Shown here: piece by piece, positions 45,545-55,861 of the stretch
How positions within the stretch are numbered: the stretch's first letter is position 1
How the letters are laid out: every line of letters begins with the position of its first letter
NCBI RefSeq assembly: GCF_002860125.1
Contig: NZ_PGVA01000004.1
Coordinates: forward strand, 244,363 to 308,362
Reading direction: 5' to 3'
Length of the DNA: 64,000 bases
Source: Bacillus canaveralius
GTDB lineage: Bacteria; Bacillota; Bacilli; Bacillales; Cytobacillaceae
Position numbers and translations under genes: made by a program
Notes under the pieces: generated by a model
What the model was told of the DNA's origin: nothing
Seen by the model: the letters and a program-made list of their open reading frames with translations, nothing else
Databases searched by the model: none

Positions 45545-45588
45545 GGCTAAAGTAAAGATATTGCCCCATCTTTACTTTAGCCATTTTT
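45545..45588 (+). terminator. Strong terminator downstream of gpsA
   Basis: GGCTAAAGTAAAGAT (45545-45559) pairs perfectly over 15 bp with ATCTTTACTTTAGCC (45568-45582), followed by ATTTTTT. Confidence 0.9.
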
Positions 45589-45701
45589 TCGTTGTCGCTT
45601 GGCCAGATTGCTAGAGACTGGCTGGAGTTGAACTTTGTGCCTGTACTTTTCTGTTTAATGGTCCTGTGATATAATACTTTTCGGAAAAAGGAGTGGTTCA
45701 T

Positions 45702-45902
45702 ATGTCTCCCGCTTTAATGAAAATGTGGGTTTCTCTTGCCGCAATGGCGTTTATGTTTATTTCAATTATTTCAATCTATTTGAGCCGCTATAAGCTAAAA
45801 GGATTTTTTCGGATTTTTACGGCCGTAGTAGCTTATCTATTAATGATTGTGTCCGGAATTATTATTCTTCTCGTTGTTTTAAGCGGGCCAACAAGTGAAT
45901 AA
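45702..45902 (+). CDS. yphE: Small membrane protein YphE (DUF2768)
   Basis: A 66-residue protein with two membrane spans (about 6-26 and 36-60) separated by a short basic loop (SRYKLKGFF). Family DUF2768, unknown function, found in Bacillaceae next to spoIVA. ATG 45702 follows AAAAAGGAG; GTG 45693 would be too close. A TATAAT at 45671-45676 may be part of its promoter. Confidence 0.8.
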   Translation: MSPALMKMWVSLAAMAFMFISIISIYLSRYKLKGFFRIFTAVVAYLLMIVSGIIILLVVLSGPTSE

Positions 45903-45928
45903 TCACTACATATAAAGGATTGATTCGG

Positions 45929-46639
45929 ATGAAAAAAGCATTGATTGTTTTTCTTGTGGCAATCATCACCGCTATGTTGACAGGCTGCATGTATCCTAAC
46001 GAACGACTGGCTGAAAACCAAATTCCATATAAAGACCAGGCAGATGCTGTCCAGTCTGCCGTTGATCAGTTTCGGGAAGCATCAGGAGGACTGCTCCCGA
46101 TTAAGACAAAAGAGGCAGAGACACCGATTTACGAGAAATATCCGATCGATTTTGCAAGAATCGTTCCAACCTATATGGCTGAACTGCCGGGAAATTCTTT
46201 TGAAAACGGCGGGGTTTTTCAATATGTGCTTGTAGATGTTGAAACAGACCCAAAGGTAAAGCTGTTTGATTTACGAATAGCCGAGACAATCAGGGATATT
46301 AAAATGCGGATCTATTCAAATGGATATCCACCTTACAAAGAGCAAATTGCAGATGGTATTTTTACGCTCGACTTCAAAAAGCTTGGCTATAAGGAGGACC
46401 CTGTAGTGATCAGCCCCTATACGCAGCAAAACCTTCCGTTTATAGTGACAGGCGAAGGTGTGGTTCTGGTAGACTACCGGAGCGATTTATATCAGGCTCT
46501 GAAAGCGAAAGAAAGTAATTACGAACCTGGTGAAGATATCCGCAATATACTCGTCGAGGACTCTTATTTTGTCCCTGCCTATTCCCACCCGTATACAATT
46601 GAACCGGAATCAGATGAACCAATCTTTTTGGTGAAATAG
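45929..46639 (+). CDS. yphF: Lipoprotein YphF
   Basis: A 236-residue exported lipoprotein. The signal peptide ends in a lipobox, MLTGC, with the lipidated Cys near residue 20. The mature part has no domain I recognise. It resembles YphF in size and position. ATG 45929 follows AAAGGATTGA. The gene is followed by a terminator. Confidence 0.82.
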   Translation: MKKALIVFLVAIITAMLTGCMYPNERLAENQIPYKDQADAVQSAVDQFREASGGLLPIKTKEAETPIYEKYPIDFARIVPTYMAELPGNSFENGGVFQYVLVDVETDPKVKLFDLRIAETIRDIKMRIYSNGYPPYKEQIADGIFTLDFKKLGYKEDPVVISPYTQQNLPFIVTGEGVVLVDYRSDLYQALKAKESNYEPGEDIRNILVEDSYFVPAYSHPYTIEPESDEPIFLVK

Positions 46640-46643
46640 TCAT

Positions 46644-46687
46644 AACCCTTCTTCTGCAAAATATATTGTAGGAGAAGGGTTTTTTCT
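46644..46687 (+). terminator. Terminator after yphF
   Basis: AACCCTTCT (46644-46652) pairs with AGAAGGGTT (46673-46681), followed by TTTTTC. Confidence 0.85.
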
Positions 46688-46801
46688 TTTATTCTTTAAA
46701 AATCTTTTCATCACATCATACGATGCTTCTTAAAATAACTGGCTGGTATACGGAATAGAATCGGGACAGGAGGTAAAAAAATAAAAATCTGTCATAACTT
46801 C

Positions 46802-46827
46802 ATAGGACAACATCATAAACATATACT
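46802..46827 (+). promoter_or_regulatory. Putative sigma-E promoter for spoIVA
   Basis: ATA at 46802-46804, exactly 16 bases, then ATATACT at 46821-46827, matching the sigma-E pattern ATA-N16-18-ATAnnnT. spoIVA is transcribed by sigma-E in B. subtilis. The start codon is 69 bases downstream. Confidence 0.6.
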
Positions 46828-46895
46828 GTCCAAAATTACCGAAGAAAAGGATATTATTTATCCCACTAACTGTAAGATTCGGGAGGGGAGATCAC

Positions 46896-48374
46896 TTGGA
46901 AAAGGTCGATATTTTTAAAGATATTGCCGAAAGGACTGGCGGTGATATTTATTTAGGAGTAGTAGGAGCAGTACGAACTGGCAAATCAACATTTATTAAG
47001 AAGTTTATGGAGCTGGTTGTTTTACCAAATATAAGCAATGAAGCAGACCGGGCCCGGACACAGGATGAACTGCCTCAAAGTGCAGCTGGAAAAACGATTA
47101 TGACGACTGAACCGAAATTTGTTCCGAACACAGCGGCAAATATCCATGTTGATGAAGGGCTGGAAGTGAATATTAGACTGGTAGATTGTGTAGGTTATAC
47201 CGTGCCGGGAGCGAAGGGATATGAAGATGAAAATGGCCCGCGCATGATAAATACTCCGTGGTATGAAGAGCCAATTCCGTTTCATGAAGCGGCTGAAATT
47301 GGTACAAGAAAGGTGATTCAAGAACATTCAACAATTGGTGTTGTGATCACAACGGACGGAACAATCGGGGAGATTCCGAGATCAAACTACCTTGAGGCAG
47401 AAGAACGTGTTATTGAAGAACTGAAAGAGGTAGGCAAGCCGTTTATTATTGTGATTAACAGCGCCCAGCCTCACCATCCGAACACAGATACCCTTAGGGG
47501 CCAGCTTGTTGAAAAGTACGATATACCGGTTATCGCAATGAGTGTCGAAAGTATGCGTGAAACAGATGTACTAAATGTTCTCAGAGAGGCGTTATACGAA
47601 TTTCCTGTTTTAGAAGTAAACGTTAACCTGCCAAGCTGGGTTATGGTGTTAAGAGAAAGCCACTGGCTGCGCGGAAGCTACCAGGATGCAGTAAAAGAGA
47701 CGGTAAAAGATATTAAGAGGCTCCGTGATGTAGACAGGGTCGTCCATCAATTTAGTGATTTTGAATTTATTGACCGGGCCAGCCTGGCTGGGATAGAGAT
47801 GGGTCAGGGGGTTGCGGAAATTGACCTCTATGCACCGGATGATTTATACGATGATATTTTAAAAGAGATTGTCGGTGTCGAAATTCGCGGGAAGGACCAT
47901 TTGCTTGAGCTTATGCAGGATTTCGCACATGCGAAGGCAGAATATGACCATATTGCCGATGCTCTTAAAATGGTGAAGCAGACTGGTTATGGTATCGCAG
48001 CCCCGACATTGACAGATATGAGCCTCGATGAACCAGAAATTATCAGACAGGGTGCGCGGTTTGGCGTAAGGTTACGGGCAGTGGCACCTTCGATTCATAT
48101 GATCAAAGTCGATGTGGAATCTGAGTTTTCGCCGATCATTGGCACGGAGAAACAAAGTGAAGAGCTGGTCCGCTATTTGATGCAGGATTTTGAGGATGAT
48201 CCGCTCTCGATCTGGAATTCTGATATTTTTGGCCGCAGTCTAAGCTCAATCGTCAGGGAGGGCATCCAGGCAAAACTTTCGTTAATGCCTGAAAATGCAC
48301 GTTATAAATTAAAAGAAACGTTAGAACGGATTATTAACGAAGGTTCCGGTGGATTAATTGCGATCATTCTCTAA
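46896..48374 (+). CDS. spoIVA: Stage IV sporulation protein A (spore coat ATPase)
   Basis: A 492-residue protein, the same length as B. subtilis SpoIVA and very close to it. The N-terminal ATPase domain has Walker A GAVRTGKSTF, RLVDCVGYTVPGA and TTDGTIGE; a middle domain follows, and the C-terminus ends GSGGLIAIIL, needed for docking to SpoVM at the forespore surface. It polymerises by ATP hydrolysis to form the coat basement layer. TTG 46896 follows GGGAGGGGAG. Confidence 0.97.
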   Translation: MEKVDIFKDIAERTGGDIYLGVVGAVRTGKSTFIKKFMELVVLPNISNEADRARTQDELPQSAAGKTIMTTEPKFVPNTAANIHVDEGLEVNIRLVDCVGYTVPGAKGYEDENGPRMINTPWYEEPIPFHEAAEIGTRKVIQEHSTIGVVITTDGTIGEIPRSNYLEAEERVIEELKEVGKPFIIVINSAQPHHPNTDTLRGQLVEKYDIPVIAMSVESMRETDVLNVLREALYEFPVLEVNVNLPSWVMVLRESHWLRGSYQDAVKETVKDIKRLRDVDRVVHQFSDFEFIDRASLAGIEMGQGVAEIDLYAPDDLYDDILKEIVGVEIRGKDHLLELMQDFAHAKAEYDHIADALKMVKQTGYGIAAPTLTDMSLDEPEIIRQGARFGVRLRAVAPSIHMIKVDVESEFSPIIGTEKQSEELVRYLMQDFEDDPLSIWNSDIFGRSLSSIVREGIQAKLSLMPENARYKLKETLERIINEGSGGLIAIIL

Positions 48375-48379
48375 TATTC

Positions 48380-48408
48380 GACTCCGATAAGGGGTCTTTT
48401 TCTTTTTT
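48380..48408 (+). terminator. Terminator after spoIVA
   Basis: GACTCC pairs with GGGGTC (one G-T pair), followed by TTTTTCTTTTTT. The stem is short. Confidence 0.6.
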
Positions 48409-48570
48409 AAAATTTTTTCTCCCATCACTAATTTAGATTTGCTAATTTGCTGATTTCTCAAGCGGGATCTAGGTTGGAAGGGCGTTTCAACTGCGAAAAA
48501 TGACGAATTTTATATTACAAGAATATTTCAAATAAGAAAACATTACCATTATTTTGATGAATTTTCTTGA

Positions 48571-48576
48571 TATAAT
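48571..48576 (+). promoter_or_regulatory. Candidate -10 box for hbs
   Basis: A perfect TATAAT lies in an AT-rich stretch; the -35 hexamer at the right distance is poor. It would give a leader of about 225 bases. The 435-base gap between spoIVA and hbs otherwise holds the hairpin below. Confidence 0.4.
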
Positions 48577-48725
48577 GAATCTATTATGATAATCTTTTAA
48601 CAGAATTGAAGTTGTGAGGCTCAAAACCTTATGGATAAAGGATTTTTTCAATAAAATAGATTGAAATCTTCCTCTTAATCATTTAATATAAGGGCTGTGC
48701 TGAAAAAATCTTTCACAACGTATAG

Positions 48726-48778
48726 AATTCAGTAATTATGTTTAAGAATGTAGGTAAGACGCCTATTGTTACTGAATT
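48726..48778 (+). other. Leader stem-loop directly upstream of hbs
   Basis: AATTCAGTAA (48726-48735) pairs perfectly over 10 bp with TTACTGAATT (48769-48778); inside the loop TAGG pairs with CCTA. The structure ends 13 bases before the strong ribosome-binding site GGGAGGAGGTGA. It may stabilise the hbs message. Confidence 0.55.
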
Positions 48779-48809
48779 TTATTTCAATTTTTGGGAGGAG
48801 GTGACAAGC

Positions 48810-49082
48810 ATGAACAAGACAGAACTAATTAACGCAGTTGCAGAAGCTAGTGAACTTTCTAAAAAAGACGCTACTAAAGCGGTTGACGCTGTTTTTGACG
48901 CAATCCTAGATGCTTTAAAAAATGGTGATAAAGTACAATTAATTGGTTTCGGAAACTTTGAAGTACGTGAGCGTGCAGCCCGTAAAGGCCGCAACCCACA
49001 AACTGGCGAAGAAATCGAAATTTCTGCAAGCAAAGTCCCTGCTTTCAAACCAGGTAAAGCGCTTAAAGATGCAGTAAAATAA
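48810..49082 (+). CDS. hbs: DNA-binding protein HU
   Basis: A 90-residue histone-like protein, starting [20 protein letters not shown] and with the DNA-binding arm region [17 protein letters not shown]. It bends and compacts DNA as a dimer. ATG 48810 is set by a very strong ribosome-binding site (GGGAGGAGGTGA); the longer frame from 48738 runs through a leader hairpin and is not coding. Confidence 0.97.
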   Translation: MNKTELINAVAEASELSKKDATKAVDAVFDAILDALKNGDKVQLIGFGNFEVRERAARKGRNPQTGEEIEISASKVPAFKPGKALKDAVK

Positions 49083-49113
49083 TTACATAAGTGCTTAAAG
49101 CCAATGCTTGGGG

Positions 49114-49145
49114 AAAAGGTCGTGTGAAAACACGGCCTTTTTCTT
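49114..49145 (+). terminator. Terminator after hbs
   Basis: AAAGGTCGTGT pairs with ACACGGCCTTT across a GAAA tetraloop (one G-T pair), followed by TTC. Confidence 0.9.
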
Positions 49146-49303
49146 TTGTTGCGAAATTTTGGTTTTTTTATCGAGTCAACAAACATAAGGTGTAAATGGC
49201 TGCTTAATTAAACTTCTGTTTTGCTTGAATGAAAATGATTATGCTAATATGTAAATGTTATACTTTAAACTAGTGGGATAGTGCTTTATTAGGAGGAAGT
49301 TGT

Positions 49304-49873
49304 ATGTCTAACGTAAATCGTACGCAGATAGAGGAAGCGGTTCGTCTAATTTTGCAGGCAATCGGAGAAGACCCGGATCGTGAAGGGCTTGTCGATACAC
49401 CGAAGCGTGTTGCTAAAATGTATGAAGAAGTTTTTGCCGGTTTAAACAAGGATCCAAAAGAGCATTTTGAAACGATTTTTGGGGAAGACCATGAAGAGCT
49501 TGTGCTCGTTAAAGATATTCCTTTTTATTCGATGTGTGAACACCATTTAGTGCCATTCTTTGGGCAGGCACATATAGCTTACATACCGAAAAACGGGAGA
49601 GTGACAGGATTAAGTAAATTAGCAAGAGCATTGGAGGATGTGGTGCGCAGGCCCCAGCTTCAAGAACGAATCACTGCAACGGTAGCCGATGCTATTATGG
49701 AAAAGCTTGAGCCTCATGGTGTGATGGTGGTTGTTGAAGCAGAGCATATGTGCATGACGATGCGGGGAGTTAAAAAACCCGGGTCAAAAACAATTACATC
49801 GGCTGTGAGAGGCGTATTGCAGGAAGACCCAAGAGCCAGGGCTGAAGTACTTGCACTAATAAATAAACAATAG
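49304..49873 (+). CDS. folE: GTP cyclohydrolase I
   Basis: A 189-residue enzyme (MtrA) making dihydroneopterin triphosphate from GTP, the first step of folate synthesis. Zinc-ligand motifs [20 protein letters not shown] and [13 protein letters not shown] are intact, so it is the zinc-dependent type I enzyme. ATG 49304 follows AGGAGG. In bacilli folE and mtrB form the mtr operon; here a terminator-like hairpin lies between them. Confidence 0.96.
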   Translation: MSNVNRTQIEEAVRLILQAIGEDPDREGLVDTPKRVAKMYEEVFAGLNKDPKEHFETIFGEDHEELVLVKDIPFYSMCEHHLVPFFGQAHIAYIPKNGRVTGLSKLARALEDVVRRPQLQERITATVADAIMEKLEPHGVMVVVEAEHMCMTMRGVKKPGSKTITSAVRGVLQEDPRARAEVLALINKQ

Positions 49874-49880
49874 AGCAGGA

Positions 49881-49915
49881 TAAAAGGCTGGGAGATTACT
49901 TTTAGCCTTTTTAAT
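49881..49915 (+). terminator. Terminator-like hairpin between folE and mtrB
   Basis: AAAAGGCT (49882-49889) pairs with AGCCTTTT (49904-49911), followed by TAATT. A second hairpin, GCTGGC (49932-49937) with GCCAGC (49956-49961), has no T run. Confidence 0.65.
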
Positions 49916-50004
49916 TGCTTTAATAAAGCATGCTGGCAAATTTAATTAATAATTAGCCAGCTCGCATCTTAACTGGAGAATTTTTAAAGCTGGAGGTGAA
50001 AGAA

Positions 50005-50241
50005 TTGGAAAAACGCAACCCGGCAAATGGTGACTATGTCGTAATCAAAGCGATGGATGATGGAGTGAATGTCATCGGATTAACGAGAGGGACCGATACA
50101 AGATTTCACCATTCCGAGAAACTGGATAAAGGTGAAGTGATGATTGCACAGTTTACCGAGCATACCTCTGCGATAAAAATTCGCGGTAAAGCTTCGATCA
50201 TAACTTCGTATGGGCAGGTAGAAAGTGATCCGAAAAAGTAA
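50005..50241 (+). CDS. mtrB: Tryptophan RNA-binding attenuation protein (TRAP)
   Basis: A 78-residue protein. The TRAP signature [20 protein letters not shown] is followed by [20 protein letters not shown], which contains the residues that bind GAG/UAG RNA repeats. The 11-subunit ring binds tryptophan and then trp leader RNA. TTG 50005 follows GGAGGTG; GTG 49996 is inside that site. Its classical target, the trp operon, is missing from the aromatic supraoperon in this window. Confidence 0.94.
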   Translation: MEKRNPANGDYVVIKAMDDGVNVIGLTRGTDTRFHHSEKLDKGEVMIAQFTEHTSAIKIRGKASIITSYGQVESDPKK

Positions 50242-50410
50242 TCGGGAAAATGGAAGATTTGGGAAAGTTTTTTATTTCCTTAACCCCGACAAACGATTGA
50301 TATTTTGTGATATAATTGTCACTGCCTTTCAATGCATGGATTTTCTTACTAACACTACCATCGATGCAAAAATACATATACATATATTTTGGGGAACAAG
50401 GGTGATTAAT

Positions 50411-51241
50411 TTGCAAGATCTTCGAGAGAAACTAGCTGAAATAAAGGAGCATATCAAAGCAAAAGCATCCCATCCATATTTGCTTAAGCACGTTGAGGCT
50501 CCGGACATTGATGAAGACAAGCTAATATTGCTTCTTTCCCTGTTAAATCAGCTTGATCTGTCAAAAGCTGAAATAGATCGTTATGCACTAACGATAACGC
50601 TTATTCAAATTGCCCTCGATACCCATGAGCATGTGACGAACAGTAAAGCCTTAAAAGATAGCAGCCAGAACATGCAAAGACGGCAGTTGACTGTTCTAGC
50701 AGGCGACTATTACAGCGGGCTCTATTATAAATTTCTCGCTGAAATTGATAATATATCAATGATTCGTACTCTTGCCGAAGGAATTAAGAATATAAACGAA
50801 CATAAAATCACCGTCTATCAACGGGATACCGACGGTGTTGATAAATTGATGAACAGCATTAGGAAAATTGAATCATCTTTATTTGAGAAGATTTCTGAAT
50901 ACTTTCATGCCGGAGCCTGGAATGAAGTGGCGTCCAATCTTTTGCTTGTAAAGAGGTTAATGGCAGAAAGAAAGCAGTTTTTACAGGCCAGTCCCTCGAT
51001 TGTTTTTGAGATATTAAAAAAATTGACTTTCCCTAAACATGATTGTGCGAATCATGAACTATCAAGCGAACAACAGAAATATTTATTATTGGTGTGCGAT
51101 CGTTACATTGAATATGCCAGGAAATTGATTGAAAATGGCTTAAAGAAGCTCCCAAAAATAAATGAACTTCTTGAAGAAAGGATTTTATTCTTCTTCAACG
51201 AGCATCAGCCGACGGCGAAAACTTATGTGGAAGAAGGGTAA
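50411..51241 (+). CDS. hepS: Heptaprenyl diphosphate synthase component 1 (HepS)
   Basis: A 276-residue helical protein beginning [15 protein letters not shown] and containing [19 protein letters not shown], the HepS/GerCA pattern. It is the non-catalytic subunit that sets the chain length of the menaquinone side chain. TTG 50411 follows AAGGGTGAT and gives the family N-terminus; the open frame continues upstream into mtrB but without a site. It is five bases before menG. Confidence 0.88.
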   Translation: MQDLREKLAEIKEHIKAKASHPYLLKHVEAPDIDEDKLILLLSLLNQLDLSKAEIDRYALTITLIQIALDTHEHVTNSKALKDSSQNMQRRQLTVLAGDYYSGLYYKFLAEIDNISMIRTLAEGIKNINEHKITVYQRDTDGVDKLMNSIRKIESSLFEKISEYFHAGAWNEVASNLLLVKRLMAERKQFLQASPSIVFEILKKLTFPKHDCANHELSSEQQKYLLLVCDRYIEYARKLIENGLKKLPKINELLEERILFFFNEHQPTAKTYVEEG

Positions 51242-51246
51242 GATAC

Positions 51247-51954
51247 ATGCAACAATCAAAAGAAGAACGCGTTCACAATGTTTTCGAGAAGATTTCCCAA
51301 AATTACGATAAGATGAATTCAGTGATAAGCTTTCAACAGCATAAAAGATGGCGCCAGGATACAATGAGACAGATGAATGTGCAAAAAGGGGCAAAAGCTC
51401 TCGATGTATGCTGCGGCACCGGTGATTGGACAATTGCGCTGGCTAAAGCGACAGGATCCGACGGAGAAGTGGTCGGACTCGATTTTAGTCAAAATATGCT
51501 GAAGGTTGGCGAAGAGAAGGTTAAAGAACTGGGGCTTGACCACGTTTCACTTATACATGGAAATGCAATGGATCTGCCGTTTCCTGCCGATTCTTTTGAT
51601 TTTGTAACGATTGGTTTTGGTTTAAGAAACGTCCCGGATTATATGCAAGTTTTGAAAGAAATGAATCGGGTTCTAAAACCGGGCGGCGTTGCAGTATGCC
51701 TCGAAACCTCACAACCGACAATGATTGGTTTTAAACAGCTCTATTATTTTTATTTTAAATTTATTATGCCAATTTTCGGCAAAGTGTTTGCGAAAAGCTA
51801 TGCTGAATATTCATGGCTGCAGGAATCTGCCAGAGAGTTTCCGGGCATGAAAGAGTTGGCCCGGATGTTTAAAAAAGCCGGGTTTGAAGAGGTAAAATAT
51901 AAACCGTATAGCGGAGGAGTTGCCGCGGTTCATATGGGCCATAAAAAATACTGA
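51247..51954 (+). CDS. menG: Demethylmenaquinone methyltransferase
   Basis: A 235-residue SAM-dependent methyltransferase (UbiE/MenG) that makes menaquinone from demethylmenaquinone. Motifs: [18 protein letters not shown], the SAM loop [20 protein letters not shown] and [11 protein letters not shown]. It lies between the two heptaprenyl diphosphate synthase genes, as in the gerC cluster of B. subtilis. Confidence 0.95.
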   Translation: MQQSKEERVHNVFEKISQNYDKMNSVISFQQHKRWRQDTMRQMNVQKGAKALDVCCGTGDWTIALAKATGSDGEVVGLDFSQNMLKVGEEKVKELGLDHVSLIHGNAMDLPFPADSFDFVTIGFGLRNVPDYMQVLKEMNRVLKPGGVAVCLETSQPTMIGFKQLYYFYFKFIMPIFGKVFAKSYAEYSWLQESAREFPGMKELARMFKKAGFEEVKYKPYSGGVAAVHMGHKKY

Positions 51955-52019
51955 TGTCAAATGAAAACCTGCAGCGAAGGGATCCATTGTGACAGGAAGT
52001 TGAAGCTGGGTGGGAACAG

Positions 52020-52982
52020 ATGAAATTAAAAATGATGTATTCATTTTTGAATTCGGATTTAAGCATAATAGAAAAAGAGCTGGAAGAAACAATACATGCA
52101 GATTCGCCGCTGCTTCGGCAGGCATCTTTGCATTTATTGCAGGCCGGGGGAAAACGGATTCGCCCAGTTTTTGTATTACTTGCTGGTAAGTTCGGAAATT
52201 ATGATATTAATGTGACTAAAAACATAGCAATGGCTCTTGAATTGATCCATACAGCCAGTCTCGTTCATGATGATGTCATCGATGATGCCGAGCTGCGGCG
52301 CGGGCGGCCAACCATTAAAGCAAAATGGGACAATCGGATTGCGATGTACACGGGTGATTATATTTTTGCCCGCTCTCTTGAATTGATCACGAATATTGAA
52401 AATCCTCTTGCCCACCAGATTCTTTCCAATACAATTGTCGAAGTTTGTATTGGGGAAATTGAGCAAATCAAAGATAAATACAGGTTTGATCAAAATATAA
52501 AGGATTATTTCCGCAGAATAAAAAGAAAGACAGCCCTGCTAATTGCAGTCAGTCTGCAGCTTGGTGCCATTTCAGCCGGCGTTGAAGAAAGAATTCATCG
52601 AAAACTGTTCCAGTTTGGCTATTATGTCGGCATGTCCTTTCAAATAACCGATGATATTCTCGATTTTACAGGCACGGAAAAGGAGCTTGGCAAGCCAGCG
52701 GGTGGCGACCTGCTCCAGGGGAATTTAACTCTGCCGGTATTTTTTGCGATGGAGGATGCGAACATTCGGACAAAGATCGTTCGTGTTCATGAAGATATGC
52801 CGCGCAGCGAGATCGATGAAATCATCTCCCTGATCAAAAACAGCAGTGCCATTGAACGCTCGGTTCAAATAAGTGATCGATATTTGGATAAAGCTATTTC
52901 ACTTCTTGATGAACTCCCGGACAATCGGGCGAATAAGACACTTAAAGAAATTGCCAGATACATCGGAAAGCGCAAATTTTGA
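52020..52982 (+). CDS. hepT: Heptaprenyl diphosphate synthase component 2 (HepT)
   Basis: A 320-residue trans-prenyltransferase. The first aspartate-rich motif is LVHDDVIDDAELRRG and the second is ITDDILDF, followed by GKPAGGDLLQGNLTLPV; the C-terminus ends YIGKRKF as in B. subtilis HepT. It makes the C35 chain of menaquinone-7 together with HepS. ATG 52020 follows GGGTGGGA. Confidence 0.95.
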   Translation: MKLKMMYSFLNSDLSIIEKELEETIHADSPLLRQASLHLLQAGGKRIRPVFVLLAGKFGNYDINVTKNIAMALELIHTASLVHDDVIDDAELRRGRPTIKAKWDNRIAMYTGDYIFARSLELITNIENPLAHQILSNTIVEVCIGEIEQIKDKYRFDQNIKDYFRRIKRKTALLIAVSLQLGAISAGVEERIHRKLFQFGYYVGMSFQITDDILDFTGTEKELGKPAGGDLLQGNLTLPVFFAMEDANIRTKIVRVHEDMPRSEIDEIISLIKNSSAIERSVQISDRYLDKAISLLDELPDNRANKTLKEIARYIGKRKF

Positions 52983-53021
52983 GTAAAGTTGCTAAATAGT
53001 CAAAAGAATGTTACTATTTTC

Positions 53022-53048
53022 GTGGATTGTCCTCCAAGGGTAATCCAC
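53022..53048 (+). other. Inverted repeat upstream of ndk
   Basis: GTGGATT (53022-53028) and AATCCAC (53042-53048) are perfect inverted repeats around 13 bases, 28 bases before the ndk start. There is no T tract; it is a leader hairpin or an operator. Confidence 0.4.
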
Positions 53049-53076
53049 TATACATAATGTTGTAGGAGTGGAGTTC

Positions 53077-53523
53077 ATGGAAAAAACATTTTTAATGGTA
53101 AAACCTGACGGCGTCCAACGCAATTTAATCGGTGAAGTTGTCGCACGTTTTGAGAAAAAAGGTTATCAATTGGCGGGTGCCAAGCTGATGATTATTTCGA
53201 AAGAGCTTGCCGAACAGCATTACGGAGAACATAAAGAGCGTCCTTTCTTCGGCGAACTCGTCGATTTTATTACTTCCGGGCCTGTGTTTGCAATGGTTTG
53301 GCAGGGAGAGAACGTAATTGCTGCCGCACGACAAATGATGGGCGCTACGAATCCTAAAGATGCAGCTCCTGGAACACTGCGTGGCGATTTTGGTGTGACT
53401 GTTGGCAAGAATGTCATTCACGGTTCGGATTCACCGGAAAGTGCCAAGCGGGAAATCGGTCTATTTTTTAACAATGATGAAGTGGCTGAATATAATAAGC
53501 TTGTCAAAGAATGGATTTATTAA
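53077..53523 (+). CDS. ndk: Nucleoside diphosphate kinase
   Basis: A 148-residue enzyme that equilibrates nucleoside di- and triphosphates. It begins [20 protein letters not shown]; the catalytic histidine is in [19 protein letters not shown] 53077 follows TAGGAG; the GTG at 53068 is unlikely. Confidence 0.97.
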   Translation: MEKTFLMVKPDGVQRNLIGEVVARFEKKGYQLAGAKLMIISKELAEQHYGEHKERPFFGELVDFITSGPVFAMVWQGENVIAAARQMMGATNPKDAAPGTLRGDFGVTVGKNVIHGSDSPESAKREIGLFFNNDEVAEYNKLVKEWIY

Positions 53524-53538
53524 AATAGAACGTGTCAC

Positions 53539-53568
53539 AGGGCGCTTGAAATTTAGGCGCTCTTTTTT
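53539..53568 (+). terminator. Terminator after ndk
   Basis: AGGGCGC (53539-53545) pairs with GCGCTCT (53557-53563), with one G-T pair, followed by a T run. Confidence 0.75.
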
Positions 53569-53667
53569 GTATCCCTTTTCTCTGCTGATTTAATAAAAAC
53601 AGAGCTCTTCTCTGAAAAAAAGCTCTCATGATTCTCGGTTTTCCGCTATACTTAAGAATGTTATTAG

Positions 53668-54480
<813 letters not shown>

Positions 54481-54481
54481 T

Positions 54482-54512
54482 AGCAGCCGGGCGGATACAG
54501 CCTGGTTTTTTT
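54482..54512 (+). terminator. Probable terminator after cheR
   Basis: AGCCGGGC and GCCTGGTT pair with G-T pairs, followed by TTTTTT. Confidence 0.55.
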
Positions 54513-54618
54513 CTGTGAAAAACTGCAGCCGCGCTTCACCTCACTTTTGATACATGTCTGTTAAATGTTAAAATAGCTTCATTCATGTTAAAGAGGATAA
54601 AAAGATTATTTTGAATCT

Positions 54619-54647
54619 TTGACTATTCTTATCCACAGTCATATGAT
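54619..54647 (+). promoter_or_regulatory. Sigma-A promoter of the aromatic operon
   Basis: TTGACT at 54619-54624, exactly 17 bases, TATGAT at 54642-54647, 45 bases before aroC. Confidence 0.65.
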
Positions 54648-54691
54648 ATATTGATACATAATCCTTTAACGAGTTGAAGGGAGAAAGAGTT

Positions 54692-55861
54692 ATGAGATAT
54701 TTAACCGCAGGAGAATCACATGGGCCGCAATTGACGGCGATTATTGAAGGCCTGCCGGCTGGAATGCCACTGTTGGCTGAGGATATTAACATCGAGCTGG
54801 CAAGAAGGCAAAAAGGCTATGGCAGAGGCCGCAGAATGCAAATCGAGAAGGATACAGTGCAAATTGCCGGTGGCATCAGGCAAGGACTTACGCTCGGATC
54901 ACCAGTGGCCCTTGTCGTTGAAAATAACGACTGGAAGCATTGGACGAAAATAATGGGCCAGGAGCCGGTCGCCGACGATGATGAAGAAGTAAAACGAAAA
55001 ATTACCCGGCCTCGTCCCGGCCATGCTGATTTAAATGGCGCTCTGAAGTACGGGCATCGCGATATGCGCAACGTTCTTGAACGTTCCTCTGCCCGTGAAA
55101 CAACGGTAAGGGTGGCGGCTGGTGCTGCGGCTAAAAAATTATTGTCGCTTCTTGGCATTGAAATAGCTTCCCACGTCATCGAAATTGGCGGGGTGAAAGC
55201 AGAAAAACGCCGCTTTCAATCGATACAAGAATTAATAGAACGGACTGAACAATCTCCAGTCCGCTGTGTGGATGATGAAGCCGCTGAAAAAATGATGAAA
55301 GCGATTGATACAGCCAAAAATAATGGAGACTCAATTGGCGGAGTGGTCGAAGTTATTGCAGAAGGGATGCCGGCAGGAGTCGGAAGCTATGTGCACTTCG
55401 ACCGGAAGCTCGATGCAAAATTAGCTGCTGCGGTTGTCAGTATTAATGCATTTAAAGGTGTTGAATTTGGAATCGGCTTTGAGGCAGCACGTAAACCAGG
55501 CAGCGAGGTACATGATGAAATTGCCTGGGATATAGAGCAGGGTTATTATCGAAAAACGAATCGTCTGGGCGGACTGGAGGGCGGAATGACAACAGGAATG
55601 CCAATCATTGTCCGCGGCGTGATGAAGCCAATTCCTACCTTATATAAACCTCTGAAAAGTGTCGATATCGACACGAAAGAGCCTTTTGCTGCAAGCATTG
55701 AACGCTCTGACAGCTGTGCAGTACCTGCAGCGGCCATTGTTGCAGAAAATGTTGTGGCCTGGGAGCTGGCGGCAGCGATTGTCGACCAGTTCTATGCAGA
55801 CAGATTCGAAACCTTGAAGGAAGATGTTGACAGGCAGAGGAAGTTTGCGAGGGAATTTTAA
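54692..55861 (+). CDS. aroC: Chorismate synthase
   Basis: A 389-residue FMN-requiring enzyme that converts EPSP to chorismate (named aroF in B. subtilis). Motifs: [69 protein letters not shown] and [16 protein letters not shown] 54692 follows AGGGAG. First gene of the aromatic supraoperon; its TAA stop shares a base with the aroB ATG. Confidence 0.96.
   Translation: MRYLTAGESHGPQLTAIIEGLPAGMPLLAEDINIELARRQKGYGRGRRMQIEKDTVQIAGGIRQGLTLGSPVALVVENNDWKHWTKIMGQEPVADDDEEVKRKITRPRPGHADLNGALKYGHRDMRNVLERSSARETTVRVAAGAAAKKLLSLLGIEIASHVIEIGGVKAEKRRFQSIQELIERTEQSPVRCVDDEAAEKMMKAIDTAKNNGDSIGGVVEVIAEGMPAGVGSYVHFDRKLDAKLAAAVVSINAFKGVEFGIGFEAARKPGSEVHDEIAWDIEQGYYRKTNRLGGLEGGMTTGMPIIVRGVMKPIPTLYKPLKSVDIDTKEPFAASIERSDSCAVPAAAIVAENVVAWELAAAIVDQFYADRFETLKEDVDRQRKFAREF

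Noticed and set aside
49230..49244. Fur/Zur-like sequence TGAAAATGATTATGC upstream of folE
   Set aside because: Three mismatches, two of them at the outer end of one half-site, and no Zur-type sequence. Too weak without conservation data.
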